Notes: generated by a model from the sequence alone, not told the origin. Positions 1-8,851 are shown, counted from the first letter of the stretch. The stretch: 64,000 nt of DNA from UBA3206 sp963623875 (GCA_963623875.1 CAVFNL010000041.1:15067-79066); one strand, 5' to 3'. Numbers and translations are program-made.

Positions 1-24
1 AAAAAAGTCCGAATTTAATCAGAC
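1..24 (-). terminator. Intrinsic terminator downstream of tRNA-Trp
   Basis: Read on the minus strand, a 6-bp stem (GTCTGA with TCGGAC, one G-U pair) with a 6-nt loop is followed directly by six T residues. It lies 16 bases downstream of the tRNA-Trp 3' end and would end that transcript. Confidence 0.6.
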
Positions 25-40
25 CTTTGCATTGACAAAA

Positions 41-114
41 TGGCAGGGGCGGAAGGAATCGAACCCTCATCAAAAGTTTTGGAGACTCGTATGTTGCCAT
101 TGCACCACGCCCCT
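41..114 (-). tRNA. tRNA-Trp (CCA anticodon), CCA end encoded
   Basis: On the minus strand the acceptor AGGGGCG pairs with CGCCCCT, followed by discriminator G and an encoded CCA. The anticodon loop CTCCAAA gives anticodon CCA, and the T-arm (GAGGG-TTCGATT-CCTTC) is intact apart from one G-U pair. The D-stem (GTGC/ACAT) and the anticodon stem (CGAGT/ACTTT) are weak, each with a mismatch or wobble pairs. Identity rests on the acceptor, anticodon and T-arm matching bacterial tRNA-Trp. A tRNA scan giving a high Trp score would confirm it. Confidence 0.82.
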
Positions 115-120
115 ATTAGA

Positions 121-144
121 GTATTGTTAACTTGAAAACAATAC
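121..144. repeat. Perfect inverted repeat upstream of tRNA-Trp
   Basis: GTATTGTT (121-128) and AACAATAC (137-144) are exact reverse complements separated by 8 bases. It sits 6 bases from the 5' end of the minus-strand tRNA-Trp gene, where its promoter would be expected. It could be an operator, a processing hairpin or chance. Confidence 0.35.
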
Positions 145-372
145 GCTCAAGTGGTAAAATTATTATATTCTTTAATGACGGTTTTTTCAACATAAAAATT
201 AAAGAAAATAAATGATTTATTGTCTACATTTTGGGTTAATTATCTTATAGTAGTTAACTGGTTAGTTCGGAATTGTTAAAATTTTGCTTGTAAAGTTCGA
301 ATGAAATTCCGATTGAGATTTTTCAACCCTCAAAAAATGCCTTACCTAAAGGATTTTTTTAAGCCAATCAAT

Positions 373-414
373 CATATTTGGAGACCCGCGTGCTACCATT
401 GACACCATGCCCCT
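373..414 (-). pseudogene. 5'-half tRNA-Trp fragment
   Basis: On the minus strand the sequence starts AGGGGCATGGTGTCAATGGT, then gives a D-arm (GTGT/GCAC) and the anticodon-loop sequence CTCCAAA, closely matching the first ~40 bases of the intact tRNA-Trp at 41-114. After the anticodon loop the similarity stops: there is no matching anticodon 3' stem, T-arm or acceptor 3' strand. It therefore looks like a truncated duplicate. Its D-arm pairs better than that of the intact gene. Confidence 0.6.
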
Positions 415-579
415 ATGTTTTCAACAAAATTAATATATCATAGATATGAAACATTTTCAAGATTTAAAAAATTAAATATTCAATAAAAGAACTATAATTT
501 TGTACATTTAATTTGAATTAGTATATATTTTTTACAAATAAGAAAATATATGATATTCTATAATTAAGAGGTGATTACA

Positions 580-3500
580 ATGGATGCAGCATTAAGTATT
601 TTACCGTGGATAACGACAGTAATTTTTGCGGTATGTTTTATAATTTGTATTGTAATGGGATTGTTAAGAGGTTTTAGAAAAAGTTTAATATTATTTATAT
701 TAACTTTGCTTTCATTAATAATTTCTTATGTGATATATCTACTTGTCTTGAGAAAATCAATTTTTGATAAGTTAATTATTGACACATTTTGGGACCAAAT
801 TAAAAAAATAGTAGGCACATCTTCTAAGCCATCTAGACTATCTGAAGTTTTATCTTTAATGATAAAGAAAAATATGAGTGAAGAAGTTCAAGTAAACTAT
901 TCATATTTTGAAAATGTTGTAGAAGCATTAGTTAATTCCATTTTAGGCTTGTTTTATATGACATTAACATTCTTGGTTTGGATTCTAACTTATATACTAT
1001 TATACTTTGTAGTATATTTACCTTTTTTCCGTGAAGGAAAATATAAGAAAAAACTTAAAAAGAAATGTGAAAATGAATCTGACATAGAAGATATTAGAGA
1101 TGAAAATGAAAATGCCGATGAAGATAATAAAAAGAATAAAGTATATAAAAGAAGAAGACTTTTAGGTGGTTTGGTTGGTAGTATCAAAGGAATATTAATG
1201 GGAGTAATTTTAACGTCTTTCTTTGTTACAATGTTTTATATAGCATCGAATAACAAAACATATAAAATTAAAGATGATGATCAAATTGTTGTTCAATATG
1301 GTGAGAAAGAGAAAGATTTAGCAGAAGTATTTGAATATTTATATGAATATGATAGAACAGGTGTAAATTTAGCACTAAATAGAATGGTAATTGATGGACA
1401 GCCTATAGGTGCTTATATCCCATCACTATTTTGTAATGGTAAAATCGTAATAAAAGAAGATAATATAAATACAAAAATATATCCTATTAAAGAATTGTCA
1501 AATATGATGGGGATATTTGAAGAAGGTATTATGCTTTTAAATGATTATGGTATTACTAGCGCAACAAGCGATGAAAAAACATTTACAAAACTTAAAACAC
1601 AAATTTCAACTAATGATGAATTTGTTGATGCATTGTATGAATATATAACATCAATACCATTAAAAACACCACTTTTTAAAACTTTAGGTAAAATAATTTC
1701 GCTTCATTTCTATGACATAATTGATAATGCAGGACATTCTAACAAATATCTAGATTGTATTTTTAGAGGAGACCATGCGATTACTATAAATGATATTGTA
1801 AATAAGAACGATATTAAGGTTGTCCTTAATATTGCATCTAAAGGAATTAATGCATACGATAATTATAAAGACACAAAAGATATTAAAGAAATGCTTATAA
1901 ATCAAACACAAGTGGTAAAATCAATCGTTAATGAGACACTAAATTTACACGTCTTTGAAAATGATTCTGATACAGTAAATGGACTTGTAGGTGATTTGCT
2001 TGAAATCGTGTGCGAAAATGTAAAAACTTTAAAAGGTATATCGTTTGATGGAATTAAGTTTGTAGGAAAGTCAAATATCTTTAGTGAATTTACGAATACA
2101 GTATTTAAATTCTTAAATATAAGTCTTGTTGAATATTGTGATACGAATTTAGTATTTAATTATAAAAATATTAATTCTATTTTCAATGCCGAAGAAGATG
2201 AAACATCCGTATTTGATGATATTAAACAGTCTGAAATTTTAAGACGTATATCATCTTGTGTTCTTGAAAATAGCAATGTTGGGAATGGGAAGTTATATGT
2301 TCCATCAAGTTGTAAGGATGAGGATGGATATATTAAATCGGATGAATTTGTTCAATTCTTTACATCAATTCAAAAAGTTATTGAATCGACAACATTCTCA
2401 AAAGACAAAGTATATTTATCGGATTTAGCATCTGATATCGTACCAGAAATTATTGATTCAATATCTAGTAATAAAGAGATGCCTACATATGTAACATCAT
2501 CAAAAGTGTTATCATCAATCGCATCTAACTATATATATGATACTATTAAAGATACAGTCACTATACCTGATGAATTAGTGCTAACAGATGACGTAAGAGA
2601 ACAAAATATTGATGCATGGGTTGGAAATGATGGAGAATTATATCATTTGTTAAATGCGGCTATTTCATATGATGTTGGAAATATTATTACAAAGGGTGCT
2701 GAAGTAAATATAAATGATTTCCTTGATTCAAGCAAAATGGAGAATGCATTAAATTCTAAAATAATTTATTATACAGTTTCAAAAGAAATTATTGATGCAC
2801 AAAAAACAAATTCTCAAATTTCTATTCCACAAAATGCCTACGATGGAGAGCAAATTAGCAAAGAAGAAATTGTAAGTGTAATTGCGGCAGTAGAAGAGTT
2901 AGAGAAAAATATGGATAATAAAGATTTAGATGCACTAGATCAAAATGTTATCCTTACATCAAGTATAGATACTAATATAATATTAAAATCTAATATAATA
3001 TGGTATTCAGTATCTAAATCATTTATAGATTCCGGAGTTAAAACGCCTAATATAGCTTATGTGGATACAACTAGTGAAGAGAAATTCATTACGAAAGATG
3101 AAATTGATAATACAATAGAGGCATTAAAGAATTTAAGCCAAACAAATTTAGAAGAAATTGAAATTAATAGCAATGTATTCTTAACATTATCAGCTGAGGA
3201 TTCTAAGATGAATACGATTTTAAAATCATATACTGCTTGGTATGAAATATCTACAAGATTCATTTCATGCATAAGTGAAGTTCCTCAAGATGTCAAAACT
3301 GATATATTAGATCAAATATTTATTACAAAAGATGAAATAATAAATACTACAAAAGCATTAAAAGAATTTAATATCACTCAAATAGAAAACTATAGTATTA
3401 ATGAAGAAAAGCTACTTCAAACTACAGATTATGATACGATACTTAAATCTCACATTATTTGGTTTAAAGCAACCAAAGAGGTTATTTCTTCAAATGAATT

Positions 3501-4095
3501 TATAATTCTAGATTCCGCACTTGATTTATCAATTGGAGATGTGTACATGAAATATAGTGAGATTTATAACATACTTACAATTAGTAGTAAATTTGGTGTT
3601 ACAACATTTGAGATGACATCATTCTCGCCTGTTGAGATTAAAGAAAAAAATCTAGAAAATACTATAGCTGAAACTATAACATTAAGAGCTACATTAACAG
3701 ATATTATGTTATATAAAAATCATGATGGTATAATTTATAGTGAATTATATATTACATCAAATAATACAGTGTATGAGAGCACAGATTTAAGATATGTTTA
3801 TACTAAACTTGAAACTCTTAATATCATTTTAGGTTTAAGTGTGCTAGGAATTGAAAATTACAATAGCCGTTTGAACTATACCGTTGGGGATATAAAAGCA
3901 TTAAGTGAAGCTGATAAAAATACAGCTTTAACATCAAATACATTATATTTATATACTTCGAACTTATTTGCAAGCTATGAGGCATCGCATCCGGATTATT
4001 TCGAAACATGCAAAGTGTTAAATGGAAGCCTTGTGGTTGTTGATAACTATAACGTATTGATTAAGAGTAAGCTTTTAGAAATCTTAAATAGTTAA
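580..4095 (+). CDS. Very large CvpA-like membrane protein with repeated extracellular units
   Basis: 1171 residues. ATG 580 is chosen because GAGGTG lies 6 bases upstream; an in-frame GTG at 571 overlaps that site. Residues ~3-57 and ~115-150 contain three hydrophobic segments resembling the CvpA (colicin V production) family, with the typical G-L-x-R-G-F between the first two. A charged loop (~152-195) leads to a fourth membrane segment (~198-225). The remaining ~940 residues look extracytoplasmic. From about residue 715 a motif like N-T-I-L-K-S-x-I-I-W-Y-x-V-S-K, with T-K-D-E-I-x-N-T-I-E-A-L-K some 30-40 residues later, recurs four or five times at ~75-85-residue spacing. CvpA proteins are usually under 250 residues, so the tail is extraordinary. 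Function unknown; a surface or envelope role is inferred. Confidence 0.75.
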   Translation: MDAALSILPWITTVIFAVCFIICIVMGLLRGFRKSLILFILTLLSLIISYVIYLLVLRKSIFDKLIIDTFWDQIKKIVGTSSKPSRLSEVLSLMIKKNMSEEVQVNYSYFENVVEALVNSILGLFYMTLTFLVWILTYILLYFVVYLPFFREGKYKKKLKKKCENESDIEDIRDENENADEDNKKNKVYKRRRLLGGLVGSIKGILMGVILTSFFVTMFYIASNNKTYKIKDDDQIVVQYGEKEKDLAEVFEYLYEYDRTGVNLALNRMVIDGQPIGAYIPSLFCNGKIVIKEDNINTKIYPIKELSNMMGIFEEGIMLLNDYGITSATSDEKTFTKLKTQISTNDEFVDALYEYITSIPLKTPLFKTLGKIISLHFYDIIDNAGHSNKYLDCIFRGDHAITINDIVNKNDIKVVLNIASKGINAYDNYKDTKDIKEMLINQTQVVKSIVNETLNLHVFENDSDTVNGLVGDLLEIVCENVKTLKGISFDGIKFVGKSNIFSEFTNTVFKFLNISLVEYCDTNLVFNYKNINSIFNAEEDETSVFDDIKQSEILRRISSCVLENSNVGNGKLYVPSSCKDEDGYIKSDEFVQFFTSIQKVIESTTFSKDKVYLSDLASDIVPEIIDSISSNKEMPTYVTSSKVLSSIASNYIYDTIKDTVTIPDELVLTDDVREQNIDAWVGNDGELYHLLNAAISYDVGNIITKGAEVNINDFLDSSKMENALNSKIIYYTVSKEIIDAQKTNSQISIPQNAYDGEQISKEEIVSVIAAVEELEKNMDNKDLDALDQNVILTSSIDTNIILKSNIIWYSVSKSFIDSGVKTPNIAYVDTTSEEKFITKDEIDNTIEALKNLSQTNLEEIEINSNVFLTLSAEDSKMNTILKSYTAWYEISTRFISCISEVPQDVKTDILDQIFITKDEIINTTKALKEFNITQIENYSINEEKLLQTTDYDTILKSHIIWFKATKEVISSNEFIILDSALDLSIGDVYMKYSEIYNILTISSKFGVTTFEMTSFSPVEIKEKNLENTIAETITLRATLTDIMLYKNHDGIIYSELYITSNNTVYESTDLRYVYTKLETLNIILGLSVLGIENYNSRLNYTVGDIKALSEADKNTALTSNTLYLYTSNLFASYEASHPDYFETCKVLNGSLVVVDNYNVLIKSKLLEILNS

Positions 4096-4100
4096 TTAAA

Positions 4101-4130
4101 AGGCATTCTGGTTTTGCTAGAATGCTTTTT
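4101..4130 (+). terminator. Intrinsic terminator of the CvpA-like gene
   Basis: GCATTCT and AGAATGC form a 7-bp stem ending in a run of five T, starting 6 bases after the stop codon. Confidence 0.75.
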
Positions 4131-4146
4131 AAATGCCTATAAAAAT

Positions 4147-4169
4147 AAAAAAACTCACAAAAAGTGAGT
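4147..4169 (-). terminator. Intrinsic terminator of tRNA-His
   Basis: On the minus strand ACTCAC-TTTTT-GTGAGT is followed by a T run. It lies 19 bases past the tRNA-His CCA end. Confidence 0.65.
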
Positions 4170-4187
4170 GTTATGTACTATATTACT

Positions 4188-4264
4188 TGGGGCGTACGAC
4201 AGGAATCGAACCTGCGCATGTTGGTGCCACAAACCAATGTGTTAACCACTTCACCACGTACGCC
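4188..4264 (-). tRNA. tRNA-His (GTG), CCA end encoded
   Basis: The minus strand gives an extra 5' G (position -1, base 4264) opposite C73, the identity mark of tRNA-His. The acceptor GCGTACG/CGTACGC pairs perfectly, the anticodon is GTG, the T-arm (GCAGG-TTCGATT-CCTGT) is good and CCA is encoded. Confidence 0.95.
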
Positions 4265-4334
4265 ATATCAAGCAATTTAGATTATATATGAAAAATTATG
4301 ATTTGTAAAGTCATATTTTAAAGAAAATAATTTC

Positions 4335-4363
4335 TTGAATAAAGTTTTTTTATGTAGTATTAT
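4335..4363 (+). promoter_or_regulatory. Sigma-A-type promoter of the 4398-galU operon
   Basis: TTGAAT (4335-4340) and TATTAT (4358-4363) are separated by 17 bases. The start site would fall near 4370, upstream of ATG 4398, so translation cannot start at 4335 even though the frame is open from there. Confidence 0.6.
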
Positions 4364-4397
4364 TATATTGATTTTTTGTGAAAGGAAATTTATTGAA

Positions 4398-5480
4398 ATG
4401 TGGAAAAAAATAACTTATTATGCTTTAATGATAATATTTGGTTTTTTATTTATGACAATGGTTACATTTAGTGTAACAACTAATACAGAAACAAAATTTA
4501 TTAAAAAGAGTATAAATAGTGGAGATTATACAAATGCATTAAAGGTATATGCATCTTATTCAAATACTAATGCTATATACCAAAAATCAGCAGATAGTGA
4601 TTCTAACTGTACTGTAAGAGTGTTTGAACTTGCTTATAGAAATGTTGATTCACCAAAATCAGATAAATATAATTATCTTGATATAGAATATGGAATCGCT
4701 CTTGAGAAATCAAGCCTTAATACATCAAATCCAAAGGCTGATGCGATGGGGGATGTATACAACAAAACAGGGTATGTTGTATATAATTCTAAAGGAGAAT
4801 CATTTACTGTTTTTGGAAATGGGTATATTAATGGTAATGTCACTAAAAAAGAAAACGCTTATGTAGTTCATGATGAAAATGGTGATACTACGTATATTGA
4901 TGGAGAAAAGGTTGTAGAATATGGAACTATTGATCTAGTAAATCAATATATAGAAGATATTTATATGTTCTATGTACCATATGAACTTTTAGTTCAATAT
5001 AGTGGATTTGAAAGTAATGATATTGCAAAAATTGAAATAAGAGATCGTGATGGTAATGTATATACTACCCTAAATTTCGATTCTGTTTTATCTTATGATT
5101 CAGCATATTTAACTAAATTAAATGAAATGGTTAAAGTATATAATGTGGCAATTGATGCAGATAATTATGATGAATATAATGCAATGTATGACACATGGCT
5201 TAGTGAATATAAGGCTATGGATGGAGCTAATACATACCTTACATCAGATGATTATGTAAACTGGCTACTATGGTTTAAAATTATTATTTCGCTTGTATTA
5301 TATATAATTTTTGTTTTAGTCATCGGTGATATTTTAGTCGGAAAAAGAAGAATTATTATTATGTTCCAAAGCCTTGGAAAGAAAAATAATGGTGGCTCAT
5401 TTACTAATAACACACCAATTAAGAAAAGTAGTGATGCGCCAGACTTAATGGATAATGTTAAAAAAGGGGATAAAAAGTAA
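4398..5480 (+). CDS. Unknown membrane-anchored protein, two terminal TM segments
   Basis: 360 residues. ATG 4398 begins M-W-K-K-I-T-Y-Y, with a weak AAAGGA site 12 bases upstream; the longer open frame overlaps the promoter. A signal anchor (~6-27) and a C-terminal membrane helix (~295-320) frame a ~265-residue domain that is probably extracytoplasmic and rich in Asn, Asp and Tyr. A short basic cytoplasmic tail follows. I do not recognise a family. Its stop overlaps the galU start by one base (TAATG), so the two are co-transcribed and probably translationally coupled. That suggests, but does not show, a role linked to UDP-glucose-dependent envelope glycans. Confidence 0.7.
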   Translation: MWKKITYYALMIIFGFLFMTMVTFSVTTNTETKFIKKSINSGDYTNALKVYASYSNTNAIYQKSADSDSNCTVRVFELAYRNVDSPKSDKYNYLDIEYGIALEKSSLNTSNPKADAMGDVYNKTGYVVYNSKGESFTVFGNGYINGNVTKKENAYVVHDENGDTTYIDGEKVVEYGTIDLVNQYIEDIYMFYVPYELLVQYSGFESNDIAKIEIRDRDGNVYTTLNFDSVLSYDSAYLTKLNEMVKVYNVAIDADNYDEYNAMYDTWLSEYKAMDGANTYLTSDDYVNWLLWFKIIISLVLYIIFVLVIGDILVGKRRIIIMFQSLGKKNNGGSFTNNTPIKKSSDAPDLMDNVKKGDKK

Positions 5481-6352
5481 TGAAAAATATTAGAAAAGCA
5501 GTTATTCCAGCCGCTGGTTATGGAACAAGATTTTTGCCTGTTACAAAAGCAGTCGCAAAAGAAATGTTACCAATTATTGACACCCCAACAATAGAATTTA
5601 TTGTTCGTGAAGCAATGGAATCAGGAATTGAAGACATACTAATTGTTGTCTCTTCAAACAAAAATGCAATAATGGATTATTTTGATAACAATTTTGAACT
5701 TGAAAGTCAATTAAGATCAAAAGGTAAAACAAAAGAATTAGAACAAATCTTAGAATTACCTAATAAAATAAATATTCATTTTATTCGTCAACATGAACAA
5801 CTAGGACTTGGACATGCAGTACTTACAGCTAAAACTTTTATTGGTGATGAGCCTTTTGCGGTATTGCTAGGTGATGATGTTTATGTTGGTAATAAGAAGC
5901 CTGCATTAAAACAACTTATTGATGCGTACGATAAAACTGCATCATCAATTCTTGGAACACTTGAGGTATCAGATGAAGATGTTTCAAAATATGGTATATG
6001 TGATCCTAAGGAAGTAGTAGAAAAAGGACTTTCAAAACTTAAAGGTGTTGTTGAAAAACCAAAACTTGAAAATGCACCTTCACATTCCGCAATAGGTGGA
6101 AGATATATTTTAGATCCTGCAATATTTAAATATCTTGAGACTCAAACAAGAGGAGCAGGAAATGAAATTCAACTTACAGACGCAATTTTAAGAATGATGG
6201 ATGAAAAAGATGTATATTCATTAGACATTGACGGAAGAAGATATGATATAGGTTCTAAAATAGGATTTATTGAAGCTACAATTGACTTTGCTTTAAAACG
6301 TGATGATTTAAAAGATAAAGTATATTCGCTTCTTATAGATAAAATAAAATAA
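5480..6352 (+). CDS. galU: UTP-glucose-1-phosphate uridylyltransferase
   Basis: 290 residues, the normal GalU length. It makes UDP-glucose from UTP and glucose-1-phosphate in the cytoplasm, for glycolipids, teichoic acids and surface polysaccharides. The nucleotide-binding signature G-x-G-T-R-F-L-P-V-T-K (13-23) followed by K-E-M-L-P (27-31) is clear; the metal-binding L-G-D-D is at 130-133; G-G-R-Y-I-L-D-P is at 206-213. ATG 5480 overlaps the upstream stop by one base and has AAAAGGGG 9-15 bases before it. A bidirectional terminator follows. Confidence 0.95.
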   Translation: MKNIRKAVIPAAGYGTRFLPVTKAVAKEMLPIIDTPTIEFIVREAMESGIEDILIVVSSNKNAIMDYFDNNFELESQLRSKGKTKELEQILELPNKINIHFIRQHEQLGLGHAVLTAKTFIGDEPFAVLLGDDVYVGNKKPALKQLIDAYDKTASSILGTLEVSDEDVSKYGICDPKEVVEKGLSKLKGVVEKPKLENAPSHSAIGGRYILDPAIFKYLETQTRGAGNEIQLTDAILRMMDEKDVYSLDIDGRRYDIGSKIGFIEATIDFALKRDDLKDKVYSLLIDKIK

Positions 6353-6375
6353 TCGCTTATAAAAGCGATTTTTTT
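6351..6375. terminator. Bidirectional terminator between galU and the MocR gene
   Basis: AATCGCTT (6351-6358) pairs with AAGCGATT (6363-6370) across a 4-base loop. T-rich DNA follows on the + side and A-rich DNA precedes it, so it can serve both convergent genes. It overlaps the last codons of both. Confidence 0.7.
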
Positions 6376-7709
6376 ATTATATTTATTAAAGTATCAATGC
6401 CCTTTGGTATATCTATGATATTTATACCTGAATAACCTATAATTATTCTATTATCTTTTAATTCATTCATAAAATAATCTTCCATTAAAGAAATATCTAT
6501 TTTTTCTTTTTTGGCTAATTGTTTGAATTTTGTTTTATCAAAATCATTGATACTTATAATTAATGATAAATATGAGTTCAGGTAATCTATTTTTATGAAT
6601 TGATAATCTTCTAATAGGCTTATAATTAATTCCCTTTTTTGCTTATATAAGTTTTTATTCTTGTTTATATTTCTCGAATAAGATCCACTACTTATAAATT
6701 CTTTTAATATTAATTGATCAAGGGTTGATACAGTTGAAGAATAGAAGGAGTATTTTTCTTTGTATTTATATAAAAGTTTATTAGGTAATATCATATATGC
6801 AATTCTAAATGAAGGACTTAAAGACCTAGAATATGTTTGAAGTATGATTGTATTTTCTTTTGCTAAATCGTATAAAGATAATGATGTGTTAGATAAATAT
6901 TTAAATTCTCCATCAAAATCATCTTCAATGATGTATCTATCATTCAAAGCCCATGCGGCAATCTCCGTCTTTCGCTTCATGCTCATTTTTATACCTGTAG
7001 GAAATTGGTTTGATGGGGTTATATATATTATATCACTTTTGCATTTTGATATTTCAAAACCTTCAGTATCTAATGGTATAAGTTCGACATTTTTGTTGTT
7101 GTTTTTTAAAATTTTTAAAATCTTATCATATCCAGGATTTTCTATTGCATAATCTTTAGAATCAATTATTTCTATAAGGTTTGTAAGTAAATATTCGATA
7201 CCGGAACCTATTATTATATTATTTTCACAAACATTAATTCCTTTTGTTTGATATAAATATTTCTTTATTTCTTGGCGTAATAAAATATTTCCAAATGGAT
7301 CAGAACGTTTTAGCGTATCTTCATTATATATTATATTTTTTGAAATTTTGTTGAATGTATAATAAGGGAATATTGTTGAATCTATATTCTTTGTTGAAAA
7401 ATCATATTGATATAGGATCTCATTAGAAAAATAAGAAGGAGTATCATTGTTATTTTTTATTTTCAAATTATAAGAAACAACAAAATAACCCTTTTTAGGA
7501 TATGAAATAATGAATCCTTCGCTAATTAAAAGATCATATGCTTGCATAACTGTATTTAACGATATATTTAAGTAATCTGCCATCATGCGCTTAGATGGAA
7601 GTTTTTCGTTTGGTGGTAATTGTCCAGATGTTATTGCGTTTTTTATATAGTTATATAACTCTATATATTTAGCTTCTTTGTTTGAAAAATTTATACTAAG
7701 TTGTCTCAT
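6357..7709 (-). CDS. MocR-family (GntR-HTH plus aminotransferase-like) regulator with altered PLP site
   Basis: 450 residues, typical for MocR proteins. Residues ~12-80 are a GntR winged helix (L-P-S-K-R-M-M-A at 37-44, then N-T-V-M-Q-A-Y at 52-58). Residues ~115-450 are a class-I aminotransferase fold (T-P-S-N-Q-F-P-T-G ~231-239; I-E-D-D-F-D ~261-266). The lysine that binds pyridoxal phosphate in the motif S-K-S-L-x-P is arginine here (Arg295, codon AGG), while the later Arg302 is kept. Start at 7709: AGGTGAT lies 5 bases upstream of ATG. The gene is divergent from an ECF S-component, the arrangement known for PdxR and vitamin B6 uptake, but the missing lysine weakens a PLP-sensing role. Confidence 0.88.
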   Translation of the reverse strand: MRQLSINFSNKEAKYIELYNYIKNAITSGQLPPNEKLPSKRMMADYLNISLNTVMQAYDLLISEGFIISYPKKGYFVVSYNLKIKNNNDTPSYFSNEILYQYDFSTKNIDSTIFPYYTFNKISKNIIYNEDTLKRSDPFGNILLRQEIKKYLYQTKGINVCENNIIIGSGIEYLLTNLIEIIDSKDYAIENPGYDKILKILKNNNKNVELIPLDTEGFEISKCKSDIIYITPSNQFPTGIKMSMKRKTEIAAWALNDRYIIEDDFDGEFKYLSNTSLSLYDLAKENTIILQTYSRSLSPSFRIAYMILPNKLLYKYKEKYSFYSSTVSTLDQLILKEFISSGSYSRNINKNKNLYKQKRELIISLLEDYQFIKIDYLNSYLSLIISINDFDKTKFKQLAKKEKIDISLMEDYFMNELKDNRIIIGYSGINIIDIPKGIDTLINIIKKSLL

Positions 7710-7741
7710 TAAATCACCTGGTCCTATAAAATATATTTAAT

Positions 7742-7763
7742 CTGGTACTTAAAATAGTATCAG
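7742..7763. promoter_or_regulatory. Candidate operator between MocR and ECF genes
   Basis: CTGGTACT (7742-7749) and AGTATCAG (7756-7763) form an inverted repeat with one mismatch. A near-direct repeat CTGGTCCT begins at 7718. Paired direct and inverted half-sites in the divergent intergenic space are usual for MocR operators. Binding by the 6357 regulator is inferred from position. Confidence 0.45.
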
Positions 7764-7803
7764 TTTGACTGTATTATATCATACATAAAGGAGGTTTGTT
7801 AAT

Positions 7804-8628
7804 ATGAATAGCAAAACAGTTAAGTTAACAAATAAAATAATTATAATCGCAATGTTTACTGCACTTTGTTGTGCCGCAACATTTGTGCAAATAAGGATGC
7901 CTGCAGGAGATTTCGTACATTTAGGAAACTTTGTAATGATTCTATCGGCATTATTACTTGGTGGTATTGCAGGAGGTATTGTAGGATCTTGTGGAATGGG
8001 ACTTTATGATTTGATTTTCTATACATCTAAGCCAACTACAATCGCAAGAACATTTATACTTAAATTTTTGATTGGGTTTTTAGTAGGATTCATATTTAGA
8101 CTTATAATAAAGAAAGATATAAACGCAAAAAAAATACTATATGTTTTACTAGGACTATTTGTAATACTTACAATTTCATCAACAGTGCTATTTGTATTAT
8201 CAGATAGATCAAGTTTTGGCGCATCTAATGGATTTAGTGGTACATTTAATAATATATTTAATTCGAATAAAAAACTTACAATATCACTATATATTCCAAT
8301 ATTTAGTCTAGTATTCTTTATAGGAACTTTATTTGCGATTATATATTCAAGTAAATTATCAAAAAGAAGTCTTGCGGTACTTGTGGCAGTTTTAATCGCA
8401 ATATTTGCGAATGTTATAGGAGAATTTTTATTAAGATTCTTACTTGAAGGTTTGTTCTTATCATCGTTTAAAACATCCATTATTGTCGCAACATCTAAAA
8501 TACCTGGTTCGCTTATAACAGGATTTATAACTGTTGTGTTATCTACACTTGTTTATGAGCCTGTCTATAGAGCTGTAAAGAACAATAATCTATTTGATAA
8601 TTTTGAAGAAGAGGTGCCAAATGAATAA
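7804..8628 (+). CDS. ECF transporter S-component (vitamin substrate uncertain)
   Basis: 274 residues, about six membrane segments, starting at ATG 7804 behind AAAGGAGG. The N-terminal part (I-I-I-I-A-M-F-T-A-L ... A-G-D-F-V-H-L-G-N at ~37-46, then G-G-I-A-G-G-I-V-G-S) resembles S-components of energy-coupling-factor transporters in the HmpT/PdxU-like group. These bind a vitamin or precursor and use a shared EcfA-EcfT module, which is not in this window. The divergent MocR gene suggests a B6- or pyrimidine-type ligand; this is inference. The central and C-terminal loops are longer than in small S-components. It overlaps the next start by 8 bases. Confidence 0.7.
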   Translation: MNSKTVKLTNKIIIIAMFTALCCAATFVQIRMPAGDFVHLGNFVMILSALLLGGIAGGIVGSCGMGLYDLIFYTSKPTTIARTFILKFLIGFLVGFIFRLIIKKDINAKKILYVLLGLFVILTISSTVLFVLSDRSSFGASNGFSGTFNNIFNSNKKLTISLYIPIFSLVFFIGTLFAIIYSSKLSKRSLAVLVAVLIAIFANVIGEFLLRFLLEGLFLSSFKTSIIVATSKIPGSLITGFITVVLSTLVYEPVYRAVKNNNLFDNFEEEVPNE

Positions 8629-8851
8629 GTATTTTAAATATATAGTTTTAGGATTAGGGTTTGTAATTACTATATTACTGACTATTGGTTTAATTGTATT
8701 TAATAAAGGCATTTCAAATGGCTCCATTACATTATCAGTTAACATGAAAAGACATATTAATAATTTGTTTGGATTTTCGGAAGGACTTGTGGTTTTAAAT
8801 ACTTTTATTGTGTTCTTATTTTTAAATAATAAAGAGTTAAACGAAGAATAA
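8621..8851 (+). CDS. Small unknown membrane protein
   Basis: 76 residues with two predicted membrane helices (~8-27 and ~46-66). ATG 8621 lies behind GAGGTG (spacing 4), inside the end of the ECF gene, so the two are translationally coupled. It could be an accessory subunit of the S-component, but nothing in the sequence shows that. An intrinsic terminator begins inside its last codons. Confidence 0.6.
   Translation: MNKYFKYIVLGLGFVITILLTIGLIVFNKGISNGSITLSVNMKRHINNLFGFSEGLVVLNTFIVFLFLNNKELNEE

Larger units (their letters stand above)
115..579. other. 465-base AT-rich gap without a protein gene
   Basis: Nothing here codes for a recognisable protein. It holds a perfect 8-bp inverted repeat next to tRNA-Trp (121-144) and a tRNA-Trp 5'-half fragment (373-414). 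The ribosome-binding site AAGAGGTG at 566-573 serves the next gene. The rest is AT-rich with no structure I can support. Confidence 0.5.

Noticed and set aside
115..372. Riboswitch or structured RNA upstream of the tRNA region
   Set aside because: Only a simple 8-bp inverted repeat is visible; no conserved core of a known class.
7765..7777. TTGACT as -35 box for the ECF gene
   Set aside because: No -10 box lies at a 16-18-base distance, which would fall inside the ribosome-binding site.
8019..8480. 153-codon minus-strand open frame inside the ECF S-component gene
   Set aside because: Antisense shadow of a membrane protein gene; no ribosome site or family.
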